Assembly (NCBI GenBank): GCA_045600025.1
Contig: JAZRXC010000039.1
Span: forward strand, 1-16,247
Origin: UBA3774 sp045600025
GTDB lineage: Bacteria > Bacillota > Clostridia > Lachnospirales > Lachnospiraceae
Direction: 5' to 3'
DNA: 16,247 nt
A program made the translations under genes and the position numbers. The notes under the pieces are model-generated. The model was not told the DNA's origin and did no database searches. It saw only the letters and a program-made list of their open reading frames with translations. Positions 1 to 7,278 of this stretch are shown here, piece after piece. Every line of letters starts with the position of its first letter. Position 1 is the first letter of the stretch.

Positions 1-489
1 AAAAAAGTATTTTCCGTTGATGTAGGGTACGGGCAGCTCGCCTGGAAACTTCGCGAAGACGAAAGAGTCGTGTGCATGGAGAAGACCAATATCAGATATC
101 TTACTCCGGATATGCTTGGCGAGCCTGTGGACTTTACATCAATTGATGTTTCATTTATTTCGCTTACCATGATTCTCGGACCGGTGGTCAGCTGCCTTAA
201 AGATGACGGCAGCATAGTGTGCCTGATTAAGCCGCAATTTGAAGCCGGAAAAGAAAAGGTGGGCAAGAAGGGCGTTGTCCGTGACCCTGAAGTACACGTT
301 GAGGTTATTGAAAAGGTTATTGATTTTTCACGCGAACTCGGACTTGTGATATCCGGCCTTTATTATTCACCCATCAAAGGCCCTGAAGGAAATATAGAGT
401 ATCTGCTTTATCTTAAGAAAATCGGCGAGGACATAGCCGTTAATCCTAAGGAAGTAGTAAAGGCGGCGCACAGCGCTCTGGATAAATAA
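1..489 (+). CDS. tlyA: TlyA-family rRNA (cytidine-2'-O)-methyltransferase, 5' end missing
   Basis: The reading frame is open from base 1 and ends at TAA 487-489, so only the C-terminal 162 residues of a protein usually near 270 are present; the N-terminal S4 RNA-binding domain lies outside the window. What remains is the FtsJ/RrmJ-type Rossmann methyltransferase fold. It opens with the SAM-binding strand (VDVGYGQLAWKLR), followed by ERTN-like MEKTNIR, then DVSFISLTMIL and LIKPQFEAGKEKVGKKG, a run typical of TlyA/hemolysin-A family proteins. In this family the enzyme 2'-O-methylates cytidines in 16S and 23S rRNA. A hemolysin role has also been claimed for some members but cannot be judged here. 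The NAD kinase start lies one base after the stop, so the two are very likely co-transcribed. An internal ATG at 70 is not the start, because the conserved SAM motif precedes it in frame. Family assignment is secure; the exact target nucleotides are inferred. Confidence 0.93.
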   Translation, partial: KKVFSVDVGYGQLAWKLREDERVVCMEKTNIRYLTPDMLGEPVDFTSIDVSFISLTMILGPVVSCLKDDGSIVCLIKPQFEAGKEKVGKKGVVRDPEVHVEVIEKVIDFSRELGLVISGLYYSPIKGPEGNIEYLLYLKKIGEDIAVNPKEVVKAAHSALDK

Positions 490-490
490 T

Positions 491-1354
491 ATGAAGAATT
501 TCTTTATTTTCACAAATGAATCAAAAGATCCGGATATGAAGATTACCGGTGAAGTAGTAGAAGCTATTAATGAGCTCGGAGCAAATCTTACCGGCAGAGC
601 TTGCGGCCAGCCGCAGGAAGATGCCGCAGGACTCAGAACAGCTTTTGACGAGGTTTCTGCTGCTACAGACTGTGTTATCGTACTCGGCGGTGACGGAACC
701 TTGCTTAGAGTTGCCCGCATACTGAATGATTTTGCAGTTCCGATTCTTGGCATTAATCTCGGTCATCTTGGTTATTTGACTGAGGGTACCGGAACGGGAC
801 TTAAAGCCGTTATTGAGAGTGTTACAAAGGATGAATTTGTTATTGAGGAGCGTATGATGCTTACCGGGCGTGTGCGCTATGCCGGCGGCGGTTACAGCGA
901 TTCTCAAATTGCTCTTAATGATGTAACGCTGAATCGTAATATATCCCTCAGAACCATTAAATTCAATCTGCGTGTTAACGGACAGAAGCTGTATGATTAT
1001 GTTGCGGATGGTATTATTGTCTCTACCCCTACCGGCTCAACTGCGTATAACTTATCTTGCGGCGGTCCGATAGTAGAGCCGACGGCTAAGCTTTTCCTCA
1101 TTACCCCTATCGCACCTCATTCACTTAACAACCGAAGCCTGGTTCTTTCATCAAGTGATGTGATTGAGATCGAAATAGTCGGGGCGATGAACGATCCGGA
1201 AGGTATTGAATATATTGCCTATGCAGACGGCGTTAAGTCAATCAAACTCTGCCCCGGCGATAGCGTGGAGATAAAATGCGCCTCGCAGGTTACAAAGCTT
1301 GTACGTCTCAGTAAATTGTCGTTCTTGCAGACATTAAAAGAGAAAATGTCATAA
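491..1354 (+). CDS. nadK: NAD kinase (ATP:NAD 2'-phosphotransferase)
   Basis: A 287-residue cytosolic enzyme that phosphorylates NAD to NADP, at the usual length for the family. Hallmarks in order: the GGDGT motif at residues 66-70 (nucleotide and phosphate binding), GINLGHLGYLTE at 87-98, the NDVTLNR stretch at 143-149, the DGIIVSTPTGSTAYNLS stretch at 173-189 with the GGP at 191-193, and TPIAPHSLNNRSLV near 205-218. The ATG at 491 follows the tlyA stop by one base and has only a weak Shine-Dalgarno sequence, which suggests translational coupling to tlyA. The 3' end overlaps recN by one base (TAATG at 1352-1356). In many clostridia argR separates nadK from recN; it is missing here. No key residue appears lost. 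Confidence 0.97.
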   Translation: MKNFFIFTNESKDPDMKITGEVVEAINELGANLTGRACGQPQEDAAGLRTAFDEVSAATDCVIVLGGDGTLLRVARILNDFAVPILGINLGHLGYLTEGTGTGLKAVIESVTKDEFVIEERMMLTGRVRYAGGGYSDSQIALNDVTLNRNISLRTIKFNLRVNGQKLYDYVADGIIVSTPTGSTAYNLSCGGPIVEPTAKLFLITPIAPHSLNNRSLVLSSSDVIEIEIVGAMNDPEGIEYIAYADGVKSIKLCPGDSVEIKCASQVTKLVRLSKLSFLQTLKEKMS

Positions 1355-3024
1355 TGTTAGAGAGAATTCACGTTAAAAATTTTGCTCTTATTGATGAAGC
1401 CGAGCTTATGCCCGGCCCGGGACTTGTCGTATTGACAGGTGAGACCGGTGCAGGCAAATCTATTTTAATTGACAGCGTATGCGCGGCGCTTGGCGGAAGA
1501 CTTAAAACTGATGTCGTGGGAAGCTGCGGAGACACGGCGGGTGTTTCACTTACATTTGCCCTGTCTGATCGCGAGATTAAGCTGCTTACGGATATGGATG
1601 CGCCGGTTGATGATAGCACTTTAATTCTGTCACGCCGCATTTCCGATAATAAGAGCGTGCATCGCGCCTGTGGTGAGCAGGTTACGGCTTCGATGGTCCG
1701 TACATTTGCCGAGCCGCTTATTGATATTCATGGTCAGCATGAGCATCAATCTCTTCTTAAAACTTCCAAACATCTTGAAATAATTGACGATTTTGCAGGG
1801 GACGAGAATCTACGTGAGCAGGTTGCCGAGGCCTATCGCAAGCTGAATGCAGCTAAGCGAGAGCTTGCGGTATATTCAGGAGATTCAGCATCAAGAATGC
1901 GCGAGATGGATCTTTTGAAATATGAGATTAACGAAATTGAATCCGCACATATTTCAGCCGGAGAAAAAGAAGCTTTGATGGCCGAACACAAGAAGATTCA
2001 AAGTGCAGGTCGCATTGCCGCAGGGGTATCAGGTACATTGAAAGACCTTGCGGACGGACGCGATAATGCAGCTGAGCTTCTGGCACATGCAGTTCGTCAG
2101 TTACGTGAGGCGGCAGCGCTCGATGATTCATTAAATGATATGCTTTCTCAGCTTGAGACGATTGAAGACATCTCCGCTGAAGTTTCGAGAGACCTTCATA
2201 GTTATGCAAATGACCTCGGCAGTGATCCTGAACGTGAGCGTGAGGTAGAGGATAGACTTGATCAGCTAAATCACTTGGAGCAGAAGTACGGCAACGGCTA
2301 TGAGGCACTGTGTGCGGCCCTTTTAACAAGAAAGGACCGTATGTCTCAGCTTGAGAATTTCGAAGAACTTAAAGCAGCGGCCGAAGCGAACCTCCTAGCG
2401 GCAGAGCAGGATTATAGCGCGCTTGCGGGGCAGCTGTCGGATGTACGTAAGGAGGCGGCAGCACCTTTTGCAGAGAAGATTCGCATTGCGCTTACTGAAC
2501 TTAATTTCCTTGATGTACGTTTTGAGGTTGCATTTACTGCTGCGGAAATGTCAGAAAACGGGTGTGATGCGGCGGAATTTATGATATCCACCAACCCCGG
2601 TGAGCCTATCAGACCGCTCGCGGTTGTTGCTTCCGGCGGTGAGCTTTCGCGTATTATGCTCGGCATTAAAACTATTCTTGCGGACAAGGATGAGATTCCT
2701 ACACTTATATTTGATGAGATTGATACCGGTATCAGCGGTAAGACTGCACTATTAGTTGCACGTAAGCTTTATGAGATATCCAGATATCATCAGGTAATAT
2801 GCATAACCCATTTGCCCCAGATTGCTTCTATGGCAGACGGACATTTTCTGATTGAGAAAAACATATCTGAAGGAAGTACAAAAACACAGGTGGAAGAAAT
2901 AAAAGGCGAATCGCGAGTTATCGAAATAGCAAGGCTGCTAAGCGGTGAGAACCTTTCACAGGCATCTATTGCAAATGCACGCGAGATGCTGAGGGACTCA
3001 GAAGAATTTAAAAGAAGTCACTAA
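1354..3024 (+). CDS. recN: DNA repair protein RecN (SMC-like ATPase)
   Basis: A 556-residue SMC-like protein that acts in the cytoplasm during recombinational repair of double-strand breaks. The N-terminal head carries LERIHVKNFALIDEAEL and the Walker A motif GETGAGKS at residues 29-36. IDIHGQHEHQSLL, near residues 127-139, is a RecN hallmark around the Q-loop. The middle, roughly residues 150-370, is charged and heptad-rich and is likely the coiled-coil arm. The C-terminal head has the ABC signature ASGGELSR near 425-432, Walker B with TLIFDEIDTGISG from about residue 450, and ICITHLPQIASMADGHF. Length matches the family. The ATG overlaps the nadK stop, so it is probably coupled. It is the last gene of its unit, with a strong hairpin terminator beginning 7 bases after the stop. 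In spore-forming clostridia spoIVB and spo0A often follow recN; here a convergent transporter gene follows. Confidence 0.97.
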   Translation: MLERIHVKNFALIDEAELMPGPGLVVLTGETGAGKSILIDSVCAALGGRLKTDVVGSCGDTAGVSLTFALSDREIKLLTDMDAPVDDSTLILSRRISDNKSVHRACGEQVTASMVRTFAEPLIDIHGQHEHQSLLKTSKHLEIIDDFAGDENLREQVAEAYRKLNAAKRELAVYSGDSASRMREMDLLKYEINEIESAHISAGEKEALMAEHKKIQSAGRIAAGVSGTLKDLADGRDNAAELLAHAVRQLREAAALDDSLNDMLSQLETIEDISAEVSRDLHSYANDLGSDPEREREVEDRLDQLNHLEQKYGNGYEALCAALLTRKDRMSQLENFEELKAAAEANLLAAEQDYSALAGQLSDVRKEAAAPFAEKIRIALTELNFLDVRFEVAFTAAEMSENGCDAAEFMISTNPGEPIRPLAVVASGGELSRIMLGIKTILADKDEIPTLIFDEIDTGISGKTALLVARKLYEISRYHQVICITHLPQIASMADGHFLIEKNISEGSTKTQVEEIKGESRVIEIARLLSGENLSQASIANAREMLRDSEEFKRSH

Positions 3025-3031
3025 TATAACA

Positions 3032-3066
3032 GGCTCCCTTCAGATTGTGAAGGGAGCCATGTTTTT
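3032..3066 (+). terminator. Intrinsic terminator after recN
   Basis: A perfect 10-bp stem (GGCTCCCTTC / GAAGGGAGCC at 3032-3041 and 3049-3058) encloses a 7-base loop and is followed by ATGTTTTT. It sits 7 bases beyond the recN stop. The convergent ATPase gene stops at 3065, so the T-run overlaps its last codons. On the minus strand the same stem is followed only by TGTTATATT, a weak U-tract, so bidirectional use is possible but less convincing. Confidence 0.92.
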
Positions 3067-4147
3067 AGATTATTATCTCCAAGCTTTCTTTACTTAACCA
3101 ATTAATACTGCTTGAATAGTGTCTGATAAGAGAAACTTGAATGGCAAATCTGTCATCGTTAATATCAAATTTGATGTGCCGCCATTCCGCGGTAATAACA
3201 CAATGCTTATCAATGTCAGAATACGAAACATCAATTAACAGTCGGGAACGTTTTTCAAAAGCTTCCTTAAGTACCGGCATTGCTATTCCGAAACATAATT
3301 CTTCAATGACAGCCTTTAGTTTGGAAGCAACATCACCTGCCATGGAATTCTTAAGGGCAAATAACTCAACAGAAGTATACAGTGACATATAATCATATTG
3401 AGGCGTATCGATACGTATATGCAGGTTTTTAAGCTTGAGTACAAACTCGCGCGTTTTTTCTTTCTGCGGATTGTGGAATATTTGCTCGGGAGTACCTTCT
3501 TCATACAGACATCCTTCATTGAGAAAGAATACACGATTAGATATTTTTTCTGCGAAAGCCATATCATGAGTAACCAGCATCATCGTATGTCCTTCGTCTG
3601 CAAGCTTTTTAATAACGGCTTGAACTTCTCCGACCATAGTGGGATCAAGCGCTGAAGTAGGCTCGTCAAAAAGAATAACTTCCGGATCCATAGCAAGAGA
3701 TCTTGCAATGGCAACACGTTGCTTTTGCCCACCTGATAGAGTATCCGGATAAGAGAGCGCAAATGCACCGAGCCCGATATTATCCAGAAGCTGCATACCA
3801 CGTTCATATGCATCTTTGGGCTTAATGCCCTTTATGTTTATAGGGGCAAAGCACACATTTTCAATAACGGTCATATTGTTGAAAAGATTAAAGCTTTGGA
3901 AGACCATACCGACTTTTTCGCGTAATTTATTGAGAGAGTAACCGGGAACGGTAATATCCTCACCATCGATGATAATCTGACCAAAGGTCGGCCGCTCCAG
4001 CATATTTATCATACGAAGCAGTGTGGACTTACCTGTTCCGGAAGGACCGATAACCGAGATGACATCACCTTTACGGATAGTAGCGTTTAGGCATTCAATA
4101 GGAGTGACGCTTTCATATTGCTTTTTTAGATTTTTGATTTCAATCAT
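3065..4147 (-). CDS. Polar amino acid ABC transporter ATP-binding protein with an unusual C-terminal extension
   Basis: A 360-residue cytoplasmic ATPase that powers the permease encoded just upstream. The nucleotide-binding domain fills residues 1-240: Walker A GPSGTGKST 34-42, Q-loop Q84, signature LSGGQ 137-141, Walker B ILFDEP 158-163 followed by the TSALD D-loop, and H194 in LVTHD. It most resembles GlnQ/HisP-type ATPases of polar amino acid importers. Those normally end near residue 240-250; about 115 further residues (245-360) continue here and are discussed under findings. The start is the ATG at 4147, which overlaps the permease stop (TGATG) and has a GAGGAGG ribosome site at 4162-4156 with 8-base spacing; a longer frame from 4267 would run through the permease coding sequence and is rejected. 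Substrate is unknown beyond the family-level guess of an amino acid. Confidence 0.93.
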   Translation of the reverse strand: MIEIKNLKKQYESVTPIECLNATIRKGDVISVIGPSGTGKSTLLRMINMLERPTFGQIIIDGEDITVPGYSLNKLREKVGMVFQSFNLFNNMTVIENVCFAPINIKGIKPKDAYERGMQLLDNIGLGAFALSYPDTLSGGQKQRVAIARSLAMDPEVILFDEPTSALDPTMVGEVQAVIKKLADEGHTMMLVTHDMAFAEKISNRVFFLNEGCLYEEGTPEQIFHNPQKEKTREFVLKLKNLHIRIDTPQYDYMSLYTSVELFALKNSMAGDVASKLKAVIEELCFGIAMPVLKEAFEKRSRLLIDVSYSDIDKHCVITAEWRHIKFDINDDRFAIQVSLIRHYSSSINWLSKESLEIII

Positions 4148-5676
4148 CAGCGGTACCTCCTCAGGATGCTTTCGGAAGATCTGTGCTTCGGATCGGATTT
4201 GATTTCGATGCGACCGATCAAAATGGTAAGCAGTCGGCAAAGCAGCAGGTAGATAAGTGCTGAACAAATTATAGGAAAGAACGCCTCATAAGTACGTGCG
4301 CGAATAATATCTGAAATTTTTGTAAGATCCTCAACTGCGATATAACCAACTATAGATGTGCCTTGAATAAGCGAAATAAGATGTCTCTGATAATTCGGTA
4401 TAAACTGGACCATTGCCTGCGGCAAAATAATACGCAAGAAGGTCATGAGGTCTGTTAGACCGAGACTGTACGCGCCTTCAATTTGACCGTGGTCAACGGA
4501 CTTTACGGCAACAGAAAGAGAAGAATAAACAGACAGCGCCATTATCAGGGAGAATGCAAATACAGAAACCCAGAATCCGTTAATGGAAGATTTGCCGAAT
4601 ACAATATAGAAAAGGACCATAAGAAATACAACAACGGGCATGCTGCTGACAATCCAGGAAAGATGATCAAATATTTTGAACCAAATTTCGGAGGTGCTTC
4701 TGCAGAGCATATATATGGCAAAACCAAGAGCACTACCTATGAGCGTGCTGAGAAGGGTAATCGCAAGAGTGACACCTATGCCGGAGAGAATCATCTGCCA
4801 GCGATTTTCAACGATAAAGGTTTTGCGGAAGCTTTCAGCAATATCGTTCAGAAGAGAAGCTTTAACTTCTCCTGCTCTGACAACTGTCAGCATTGCTGCC
4901 AAAGAATAATATCTGCTGAAATTAACGCTTTGGGCACGTTCATCAGTATATGCTATGCAGCTTATACCAATATTTGCCTTGCCTGATACTACTGCCGGAA
5001 TGATAGATGCAAAATTCATAACGGAAAATTCCGGTATGTAGCCGTATTCATGACAAAAGCGATATATAAGATCAATTTCAAAACCGAAGGGCTTGTTATT
5101 TCTAATGAAAGTGAACGGTTGCATATCACCGGATGTAGCAATCGCAATTGTACCGTTCTCACCTGTCAGCCCGTCGGTATCAATGTCAAGAGTATTAAAG
5201 TCATTTTTCCATTTATTAACGAGAGAATCAAGAGTACCGTCTTCTTCAAGTTTGTTCAAAAATTCATTAAACTGTTCCCGTAATGCATCAGCCGAATTAC
5301 TGCCTTTTGCAAATATGGCACATAATTCCTGATCATATGCTGATTCGGGGATATATGAGAGTTCAGAATTCTCAGATATAATCGTAGCAACTTGAGACTC
5401 ATTTGAGAAAAATGCATCTGTTTTATTGCTTTTTAATGAAGCTATGAGATCCGGAAGAGAGTTATAATATGACGCCGTACAATCTGAAAAACGCTCGTGA
5501 TAAATTCTGTCATCTATACCACCTGTCAATATCCCAAGACGCTTGCCATGAAGCTCTTCCAGAGTCTGAGGTTCATCTGTTACCTGCGAAGCAGAGCAAC
5601 CGCACATCAACCCGGCGGCCAGCAACAATATTATTACGGCTGCAAAATGTTTTAATATATTAATACAGCGGTCCAT
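4147..5676 (-). CDS. Amino acid ABC transporter: substrate-binding domain fused to permease
   Basis: A 509-residue membrane protein. Residues 8-27 form a hydrophobic signal with an imperfect lipobox (LMCGC, candidate lipidated Cys27). Residues 38-158 read like the second lobe and C-terminal return of an SBP_bac_3 binding protein (LHGKRLGILTG, later EEDGTLDSLVNKW). Residues 174-265 read like the first lobe (IAIATSGDMQPFTF, GFEIDLIYRF, ISCIAYTDERAQSVNFS). From residue 293 to the end is a GlnP/HisM-type permease with about five membrane segments, starting WQMILSGIGVTLAIT and bearing the EAA loop EGAYSLGLTDLMTFLRIILPQA at 400-421, which docks on the ATPase. The ATG at 5676 is preferred over the one at 5691 because AAAGGA at 5688-5683 stands 6 bases before it. 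It lies 20 bases after glgA and overlaps the ATPase gene by one base. The substrate is not determinable; a polar amino acid is the family default. Confidence 0.9.
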   Translation of the reverse strand: MDRCINILKHFAAVIILLLAAGLMCGCSASQVTDEPQTLEELHGKRLGILTGGIDDRIYHERFSDCTASYYNSLPDLIASLKSNKTDAFFSNESQVATIISENSELSYIPESAYDQELCAIFAKGSNSADALREQFNEFLNKLEEDGTLDSLVNKWKNDFNTLDIDTDGLTGENGTIAIATSGDMQPFTFIRNNKPFGFEIDLIYRFCHEYGYIPEFSVMNFASIIPAVVSGKANIGISCIAYTDERAQSVNFSRYYSLAAMLTVVRAGEVKASLLNDIAESFRKTFIVENRWQMILSGIGVTLAITLLSTLIGSALGFAIYMLCRSTSEIWFKIFDHLSWIVSSMPVVVFLMVLFYIVFGKSSINGFWVSVFAFSLIMALSVYSSLSVAVKSVDHGQIEGAYSLGLTDLMTFLRIILPQAMVQFIPNYQRHLISLIQGTSIVGYIAVEDLTKISDIIRARTYEAFFPIICSALIYLLLCRLLTILIGRIEIKSDPKHRSSESILRRYR

Positions 5677-5682
5677 GAAAAG

Positions 5683-5688
5683 TCCTTT
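5683..5688 (-). promoter_or_regulatory. Ribosome binding site that decides the permease start
   Basis: AAAGGA reading on the minus strand, 6 bases before the ATG at 5676. The earlier in-frame ATG at 5691 overlaps this site and has no purine-rich sequence at a proper distance, so translation most likely begins at 5676. Confidence 0.7.
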
Positions 5689-5696
5689 CATATTGT

Positions 5697-7142
5697 TTAA
5701 GAATTCAAAAGCCTGTCATATAAATCCTGATACTTTTTTGCTGAAGCGGTCCAGGAGAAATCCTGCTCCATGCCGCGCCTTACAAGCTCATTCCAGCGGC
5801 GCTTGTGATCGTAGAATATGCGCTCTGCATATCTGACGGTAGCCATCATTTCATGGGCATTGTAATTGGCAAATGAGAAACCGGTGCCCTCATTTTTATA
5901 TTCATTATAAGGAATTACCGTATCGCGCAGGCCACCCGTCTCACGGACAATCGGTACGGAACCGTATCTGAGTGCAATCAACTGACTTAAGCCGCAAGGC
6001 TCAAATAAAGACGGCATAAGAAAAGCATCGCTACCTGCGTAAATTCGACGGGAGAGAGCTTCGGAATAGAAGATATTTGCACTGACTTGATTGGGGTGCT
6101 TTGAAGCATAGTGCTTGAACATATCTTCATAACGTGCCTCGCCTGTGCCCAGGATAGCAAATTGAACATAGTCACCGAGCATTTCTTCAAATACACGCTG
6201 CACAAGATCAAATCCCTTCTGATCGGTCATACGGGAAACGATACCGATGAGAAGCGCCTTAGAATCCTGGCGCAGACCGAGTTCCTTTTGAAGCGCAAGT
6301 TTATTTTTTTTCTTATTTTCCTTAAATGTCTCGGAATTATAATTGCAGGTCAGCGCAGAGTCGGTTTCGGGATTAAAATCCTGCACGTCAATACCGTTGA
6401 CTATACCGCAGGAGCTGTCACGGCGTGCCCAGAGCAATCCGTCGAGCTTTTCACCGTAGAAAGGAGTTTTAATCTCTTCAGCATAGCTGCTGCTGACGGT
6501 AGTGATATAATCGGCATAGACAAGACCGCCTTTTAAATAATTGGCGTCCTTGAAAAATTCGAGTTTGTCTCCGGTAAAAAGATAGTCGGGCAGCCCGGTA
6601 ATTTTCTTTACGGTTTCAATATCCCATGTGCCCTGGAATCGGAGATTATGTATAGTCATGATAGCTTTGATATTTTGATAAAAAATATCAGCGGCATAAG
6701 TCGTTTTTAAATATACGGGAAGAAGCCCCGTGTGCCAGTCGTTGCAGTGTATGATGTCCGGACAAAAATCAATGCTGGGCAGAGCAGCCAGAACAGCATA
6801 AGAGAAAAAGCCGAACTTCTCAAGATCCCAAAGCAAATCACCGTAAGGGAAATTGCCGCCGAAATACTCTTCGTTGTCAATGAAATAGAATGTAACCCCA
6901 TCAAGGACGAGACGCATGATTCCGACATATCTGTCACGACCGTTGTAGTAAGTGAAGAAAGAGCCGACAGACTCCATCTCATCACGATACTTTTCGGAAA
7001 TACATAGATACTTCGGAAGAATGACGCGGACGTCATATTTTTTCTTGTCAAAATATTTCGGCAGAGAACCGATAACATCCGACAATCCGCCCGTCTTAAC
7101 AAATGGAACACATTCTGCTGCAGTAAAAAGAATTTTCTTCAT
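5697..7142 (-). CDS. glgA: Glycogen synthase (ADP-glucose type, GT5)
   Basis: A 481-residue cytosolic glycosyltransferase that elongates alpha-1,4-glucan from ADP-glucose, at the usual GlgA length. The N-terminal GT5 domain begins KKILFTAAECVPFVKTGGLSDVIGSLPKY, with the KTGGL nucleotide-sugar motif at residues 16-20, and continues with DIIHCNDWHTGLLPVYLK and MTIHNLRFQG. The C-terminal GT-B half has IVSRMTDQKGFDLV and the LFEPCGLSQLIALRYG stretch, in which the catalytic-loop Glu is near residue 381, followed by ETGGLRDTV. The start has AGAGG at 7154-7150, 7 bases upstream. No glgC, glgD or glgB lies nearby. The gene instead precedes the amino acid transporter by 20 bases, an uncommon pairing; the two were probably joined by rearrangement and may share the promoter in 7143-7278. 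Confidence 0.96.
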   Translation of the reverse strand: MKKILFTAAECVPFVKTGGLSDVIGSLPKYFDKKKYDVRVILPKYLCISEKYRDEMESVGSFFTYYNGRDRYVGIMRLVLDGVTFYFIDNEEYFGGNFPYGDLLWDLEKFGFFSYAVLAALPSIDFCPDIIHCNDWHTGLLPVYLKTTYAADIFYQNIKAIMTIHNLRFQGTWDIETVKKITGLPDYLFTGDKLEFFKDANYLKGGLVYADYITTVSSSYAEEIKTPFYGEKLDGLLWARRDSSCGIVNGIDVQDFNPETDSALTCNYNSETFKENKKKNKLALQKELGLRQDSKALLIGIVSRMTDQKGFDLVQRVFEEMLGDYVQFAILGTGEARYEDMFKHYASKHPNQVSANIFYSEALSRRIYAGSDAFLMPSLFEPCGLSQLIALRYGSVPIVRETGGLRDTVIPYNEYKNEGTGFSFANYNAHEMMATVRYAERIFYDHKRRWNELVRRGMEQDFSWTASAKKYQDLYDRLLNS

Positions 7143-7159
7143 AATTAAACCTCTATGAG

Positions 7160-7168
7160 ATTATAACA
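7160..7168 (-). promoter_or_regulatory. Candidate extended -10 element for glgA
   Basis: On the minus strand TGTTATAAT, a consensus extended -10 (TGnTATAAT), with no recognisable -35 at 16-18 bases. If used, transcription would start near 7153, inside the glgA ribosome site, which would give an almost leaderless message. That makes it doubtful as the main glgA promoter despite the perfect hexamer. An alternative lies further upstream (TTTACA 7227-7222 with TATAAA 7202-7197, spacing 19). Confidence 0.4.
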
Positions 7169-7220
7169 CATTGGTGCAGTAAGAGGTATCGTTTTGTTTA
7201 TATTAAATAACTGAAAAAAG

Positions 7221-7249
7221 TTGTAAATCGTCAATGTCGGTAGTAAAAT
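7221..7249 (+). promoter_or_regulatory. Candidate promoter for the SpoIIE-type signalling gene
   Basis: TTGTAA (7221-7226, 4 of 6 consensus) and TAAAAT (7244-7249, 5 of 6) are separated by exactly 17 bases, a sigma-A-type arrangement. Transcription would start near 7256, leaving a leader of about 23 bases with the ribosome site GGGAGAGGG just before the ATG at 7279. Prediction by eye only. Confidence 0.5.
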
Positions 7250-7278
7250 AACTATAGTATACAATCGGGAGAGGGCAA

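Noticed and set aside
3032..3066. Use of the recN hairpin as an equal terminator for both convergent units
   Set aside because: The minus-strand side lacks a continuous U-run (TGTTATATT), so only the plus-strand call is supported.
4148..4267. A longer N-terminus for the transporter ATPase, starting at 4267
   Set aside because: The extra 40 residues come from a frame overlapping the end of the permease; the ATG at 4147 has a strong GAGGAGG and begins exactly at the conserved MIEIKNLKK.
4483..4986. A 167-codon plus-strand open frame opposite the transporter permease
   Set aside because: It is antisense to the conserved permease region, including the EAA-loop approach, with low-complexity charged sequence and no motif; a shadow frame.
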